Shown: positions 6,830 through 8,588 of the stretch, piece by piece
Layout: each line of letters opens with the position of its first letter
Numbering within the stretch: position 1 is the first letter of the stretch
Assembly (NCBI GenBank): GCA_965365445.1
Contig: CBDUBS010000156.1
Coordinates: forward strand, 1-8,588
DNA: 8,588 nt
From: CBDUBS01 sp965365445
GTDB lineage: Bacteria > Bacteroidota > Rhodothermia > Rhodothermales > DASSAV01
Direction: 5' to 3'
Notes under the pieces: model-generated
Database searches by the model: none
The model's input: the letters and a program-made list of their open reading frames with translations, nothing else
What the model was told of the DNA's origin: nothing
Translations under genes and position numbers: made by a program

Positions 6830-7084
6830 ATGCCACAGCATAAATCAGCCGCCAAGCGCGCCCGGCAGAGCGCCAAACGAAGAGAGCAGAACAGGCAGCA
6901 TCGCAGCCGGATGCGCACCATGATCAAAAAGCTGGGTACGCTCGAAGATAAGGATCAGGCGACCGCCCAGCTCAATGAGGTGAAGGCCTATCTGGATCGC
7001 CTGGCCGCGAAAGGCATCATCCACAAGAACAAGGCGTCCAACTATAAAAGCCAGTTGGAGAAGCGGGTCAACGCGGCTTCCTGA
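6830..7084 (+). CDS. rpsT: 30S ribosomal protein S20
   Basis: S20 is a primary 16S rRNA-binding protein of the small subunit. The 84-residue product (87 in E. coli) is very rich in Lys and Arg. It has the typical N-terminal pattern 'MPQHKSAAKRARQSAKRREQ', a middle 'SRMRTMIKKL' helix and the conserved late motif 'GIIHKNKASNYKSQL'. It is a single-gene transcript: its own promoter lies 60-85 bases upstream and a strong intrinsic terminator lies 21 bases downstream. It is divergent from the atp operon. No strong Shine-Dalgarno precedes the ATG (GGTACAGGTAAATCGAAAC), which is common in this group. Confidence 0.98.
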   Translation: MPQHKSAAKRARQSAKRREQNRQHRSRMRTMIKKLGTLEDKDQATAQLNEVKAYLDRLAAKGIIHKNKASNYKSQLEKRVNAAS

Positions 7085-7105
7085 GCCGGGCCGCCCCGGA
7101 TACGC

Positions 7106-7143
7106 AGCCTGTCTCCTGTATCGGGAGGCAGGCTTTACTTTTT
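7106..7143 (+). terminator. Intrinsic terminator of rpsT
   Basis: AGCCTGTCTCCT (7106-7117) pairs with GGGAGGCAGGCT (7123-7134) around a 5-base loop. This gives a 12-bp stem with two G-U wobbles, followed by TTACTTTTT. It has the classic Rho-independent form and lies just after the rpsT stop. Confidence 0.9.
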
Positions 7144-7239
7144 ATGCATCCTTGCCTTTTTCGCCCCTGCCTCCACACCGAAAGGCGCCGGTTACAGGAA
7201 AGTAATACGAGGGCTTCCGCACCTCTATCGGCCGATCTC

Positions 7240-7257
7240 TTCCTGCAATTGTAGGAA
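7240..7257. repeat. 18-base imperfect palindrome
   Basis: TTCCTGCAATTGTAGGAA is palindromic except for one position pair (TTCCT/AGGAA arms around a CAATTG centre). The size and symmetry fit a dimeric regulator's operator or a small hairpin. No gene starts within 500 bases downstream on the plus strand, so its role is unclear. Confidence 0.45.
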
Positions 7258-7322
7258 ATATGTAACCCGTGCGATTATCCTCATAATAGCATATAGAATA
7301 TTTGCGCACACTTACGCACATT

Positions 7323-7358
7323 CGCGCCTGAAGCGAGGGCCCTCGTAGGTCCGGCGTG
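7323..7358 (+). repeat. Long hairpin with perfect 12-base palindromic core
   Basis: CGCGCC (7323-7328) pairs with GGCGTG (7353-7358), with one G-U. They enclose the perfect palindrome CGAGGGCCCTCG (7334-7345). Just before it, CGCACA repeats at 7305-7310 and 7315-7320 with a 10-base period. Confidence 0.5.
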
Positions 7359-7454
7359 TAAACTGACGGCAAAAGTGAACAAGCTGTGATGAGGGCCGTG
7401 GGGCGGCTAAATGCGGAACCGGCATACGGGCTATTGTGGTCTAACCGGGCGAGA

Positions 7455-7494
7455 GGGCAGAAAATCAATACAAATTTGTAAAATTGGCTTGCCT
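7455..7494 (+). repeat. AT-rich extended hairpin around TACAAATTTGTA
   Basis: GGGCA (7455-7459) pairs with TGCCT (7490-7494), TCAAT (7465-7469) with ATTGG (7483-7487), and ACA (7470-7472) with TGT (7477-7479), closing a stepped stem with small bulges. The centre, 7469-7480, is a perfect 12-base palindrome. Confidence 0.5.
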
Positions 7495-7542
7495 GATATT
7501 TCTACACTAGTGGTGCATGAATTTAGGCATGTTATTCTGTAT

Positions 7543-7585
7543 CCTACGGCATAAATGCCCGGAGTTCCGGCTGGAAACCAGTCGG
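7543..7585 (+). ncRNA. Three back-to-back small hairpins, candidate branched RNA
   Basis: GGCATAAATGCC (7548-7559), CCGGAGTTCCGG (7559-7570) and CTGGAAACCAG (7571-7581) are three consecutive inverted repeats with almost no spacing. CCTAC (7543-7547) and GTCGG (7581-7585) could pair at four of five positions to close them into a branched, cloverleaf-like fold. It is too small and lacks the conserved loops of a tRNA. It is probably part of a larger structured RNA covering 7269-7640. Confidence 0.35.
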
Positions 7586-7815
7586 TGAAAGCAACCATGG
7601 AAGAAGCGAGGCGGAGCAAGGAAGGTGATCATCACCCCTATCCGTCATGTAAGGAATAGGTAACAGACAAAATGAGCGGTACGCAATGCAGAACAATCGG
7701 GGGCATCGTCATTAGGAGATGCGTTTTCCAGCCCGAGCACGGTTTGCGCAGCGGCGACTCGTCGGTTGTCTTTTCCGGCGTCTCTTCCGTCCATGTAAAC
7801 CCATCCACGTGAACG

Positions 7816-7844
7816 TTGGAGCATAAAACATCCTGTTCTAAAAT
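7816..7844 (+). promoter_or_regulatory. Possible promoter of the outer-membrane protein gene
   Basis: TTGGAG (7816-7821), a 17-base spacer and TAAAAT (7839-7844, five of six matches) have ideal spacing. Transcription would start near 7851, only about 7 bases before the ATG at 7858. That would exclude the GAGG (7846-7849) that otherwise looks like a ribosome binding site 8 bases before the ATG. Promoter and Shine-Dalgarno are thus alternatives: either the message is nearly leaderless, or it starts further upstream. Confidence 0.4.
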
Positions 7845-7857
7845 CGAGGGCCTACCT

Positions 7858-8588
7858 ATGGCAAGATACGTACGAACCAACCTGCTGCTGAGTCTCTTCG
7901 CTCTGGTCATTGTGCCGGGCGTCGTGCAGGCTCAGAATCTGCGTCCTGAAAAAACGATGTATATCAAGCCCCGGGTCGGCGTGGGCTGGTACCTGGGCGA
8001 CACGGAGAAATCGCCGTTCAACTTCAATTTCGACAACTGGAAGGTAGACGGAAAATTCCCCTGGGCCGCCGGGCTCGAGCTGGGCTATCAGTTCAACCAG
8101 TCTACCAGCTTCAGCATCGGGTACCAGGGAGCGAATTACCCGCTGGTGTTCCACTACGGCGACGACGTTCCTGAAAACGCCAACCCGCCCGTGGAAGATG
8201 ACGGCACCGTGTACAGCTCGGTGCAGGCCCTGCTTCGCTTCGGCGGTACAGGCCGCGTTGCCCCGTTCATTGCCCTGGGCGGCAACGTGACGTTCGGGCA
8301 GGACGGCCGGATCGACGACCCCGGCTTCGGCCCGTCGGCCGGGCTCGGTCTGGATGTGGTCCTCTCCACCCGCTCGTCGCTGGTACTCGAGTGGCTGGGC
8401 AACATGACCTTCCCCGACAAAGCGTTCGACGGCTACGACGACTCTCCGGGCACCACGGAATCGTTTGCTCCGTTCGACGTGGCGAGCGCGATTACGCTCG
8501 GCTTCAAATACAACTTCAAGAGCGCCTTCACGGCGGTCGAAGTCCTCGGCCTCGACTGTCCGACGACCCTCGTAGCCGGCCGGCCGGG
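7858..8588 (+). CDS. Outer-membrane beta-barrel protein, N-terminal part (3' end outside window)
   Basis: The 243 visible codons run off the right edge without a stop. The product begins with a signal peptide: basic 'MARYVRTN', hydrophobic 'LLLSLFALVIVPGVV', then 'QA' before QN, with cleavage near residue 23. The mature part alternates hydrophobic and polar residues with aromatic ends, as in a small beta-barrel: 'YIKPRVGVGWYLG', 'AAGLELGYQF', 'SFSIGYQG', 'SVQALLRF', 'APFIALGGNVTFG', 'SSLVLEWLGN' and 'AITLGFKYNF'. That is about eight strands, with acidic loops between. After the last strand comes 'LDCPTTLVAG', which looks like the start of a following Ig/PKD-like or OmpA-type periplasmic domain. 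Its role could be envelope anchoring or a porin-like barrel; I do not recognise a named gene. The start is set by the signal peptide. Confidence 0.78.
   Translation, partial: MARYVRTNLLLSLFALVIVPGVVQAQNLRPEKTMYIKPRVGVGWYLGDTEKSPFNFNFDNWKVDGKFPWAAGLELGYQFNQSTSFSIGYQGANYPLVFHYGDDVPENANPPVEDDGTVYSSVQALLRFGGTGRVAPFIALGGNVTFGQDGRIDDPGFGPSAGLGLDVVLSTRSSLVLEWLGNMTFPDKAFDGYDDSPGTTESFAPFDVASAITLGFKYNFKSAFTAVEVLGLDCPTTLVAGRP

Larger units (their letters stand above)
7269..7815 (+). mobile_element. Possible ORF-less 5' remnant of a group II intron (tentative)
   Basis: The segment opens with GTGCG (7269-7273), matching the GUGYG group II 5' consensus. It continues with chains of hairpins: 7323-7358 with core CGAGGGCCCTCG, 7455-7494 around TACAAATTTGTA, and 7548-7581. 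The text 'AAAAGTGAACAAGCTGTGATGAG' style of purine-rich junctions between stems resembles, to my eye, domain I of mitochondrial-like bacterial group II introns. Against this, no reverse transcriptase reading frame is present and I find no domain V-like 34-base hairpin with its catalytic AGC triad. If it is an intron it is a truncated remnant. The resemblance is from memory, not from an alignment; the true identity could be another structured RNA. The right boundary is only a guess, set just before the next promoter. Confidence 0.3.
7144..7857. other. 714-base non-coding interval rich in inverted repeats
   Basis: No protein-like reading frame is visible on either strand. The open frames here lack recognisable motifs, membrane segments or signal peptides, and their composition reads as antisense or random. 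The base composition is more AT-rich and uneven than the flanking genes, especially 7240-7305 and 7460-7545. The interval contains many inverted repeats, detailed in separate entries, and no tRNA cloverleaf. It separates the rpsT terminator from the outer-membrane protein gene. It could be a structured non-coding RNA, a decayed mobile element, or a long regulatory leader for the downstream gene. Confidence 0.6.

Noticed and set aside
7672..7812. 46-codon plus-strand frame preceded by AAGGAATAGG
   Set aside because: The product ('MSGTQCRTIGGIVIRRC...') has no recognisable feature and lies inside the structured interval; the Shine-Dalgarno-like stretch is too far from the ATG to be persuasive.
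7144..7857. CRISPR array or tRNA in the non-coding interval
   Set aside because: No regularly spaced repeats of 20-40 bases, and no CCA-ended cloverleaf with conserved TTC loop.
7142..7910. Minus-strand open frames of 62-108 codons between rpsT and the barrel gene
   Set aside because: No motifs, no plausible start signals, and the last one overlaps the signal peptide region of the barrel gene.

Overview
The window reads as chromosomal core DNA from a GC-rich member of the Bacteroidota/Rhodothermota group. This rests on three things: the alpha subunit has the lineage-style segment around 'NDVPDSL...GGGSLTALP'; the a subunit is secreted-like, with a signal peptide and a long periplasmic extension; and the ATP synthase operon lacks beta and epsilon. 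The lineage is an inference from sequence style, not a database result.

Layout. Bases 1-463 (+) hold the 3' end of a c-type cytochrome gene. From 6676 down to 475 (-) runs a long F-type ATP synthase operon in the order atpZ-like, atpI-like, atpB (a), atpE (c), atpF (b), atpH (delta), atpA (alpha), atpG (gamma). The beta and epsilon genes are absent, and the operon ends tail-to-tail against the cytochrome gene with an 11-base gap. GC-rich inverted repeats lie in three of the longer gaps (before atpE, after atpE, before atpA) and may tune subunit stoichiometry. Upstream and divergent is rpsT (S20), with a clear -35/-10 promoter and a strong intrinsic terminator.

Bases 7144-7857 hold no convincing protein gene but are dense in inverted repeats, including three back-to-back small hairpins. 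This looks like a structured RNA, and one candidate is the 5' non-coding part of a degenerate group II intron. At 7858 (+) an outer-membrane beta-barrel gene with a signal peptide begins and runs off the right edge.

How it works together. The a, b and c subunits form the membrane Fo rotor and stator, delta links the stator to F1, and alpha and gamma form part of F1. Beta and epsilon must be encoded elsewhere. The two small membrane proteins at the operon head are the assembly/ion accessory type usually found there. The c subunit has the proton-type site. The cytochrome suggests respiratory electron transfer nearby, which would generate the gradient the enzyme uses.
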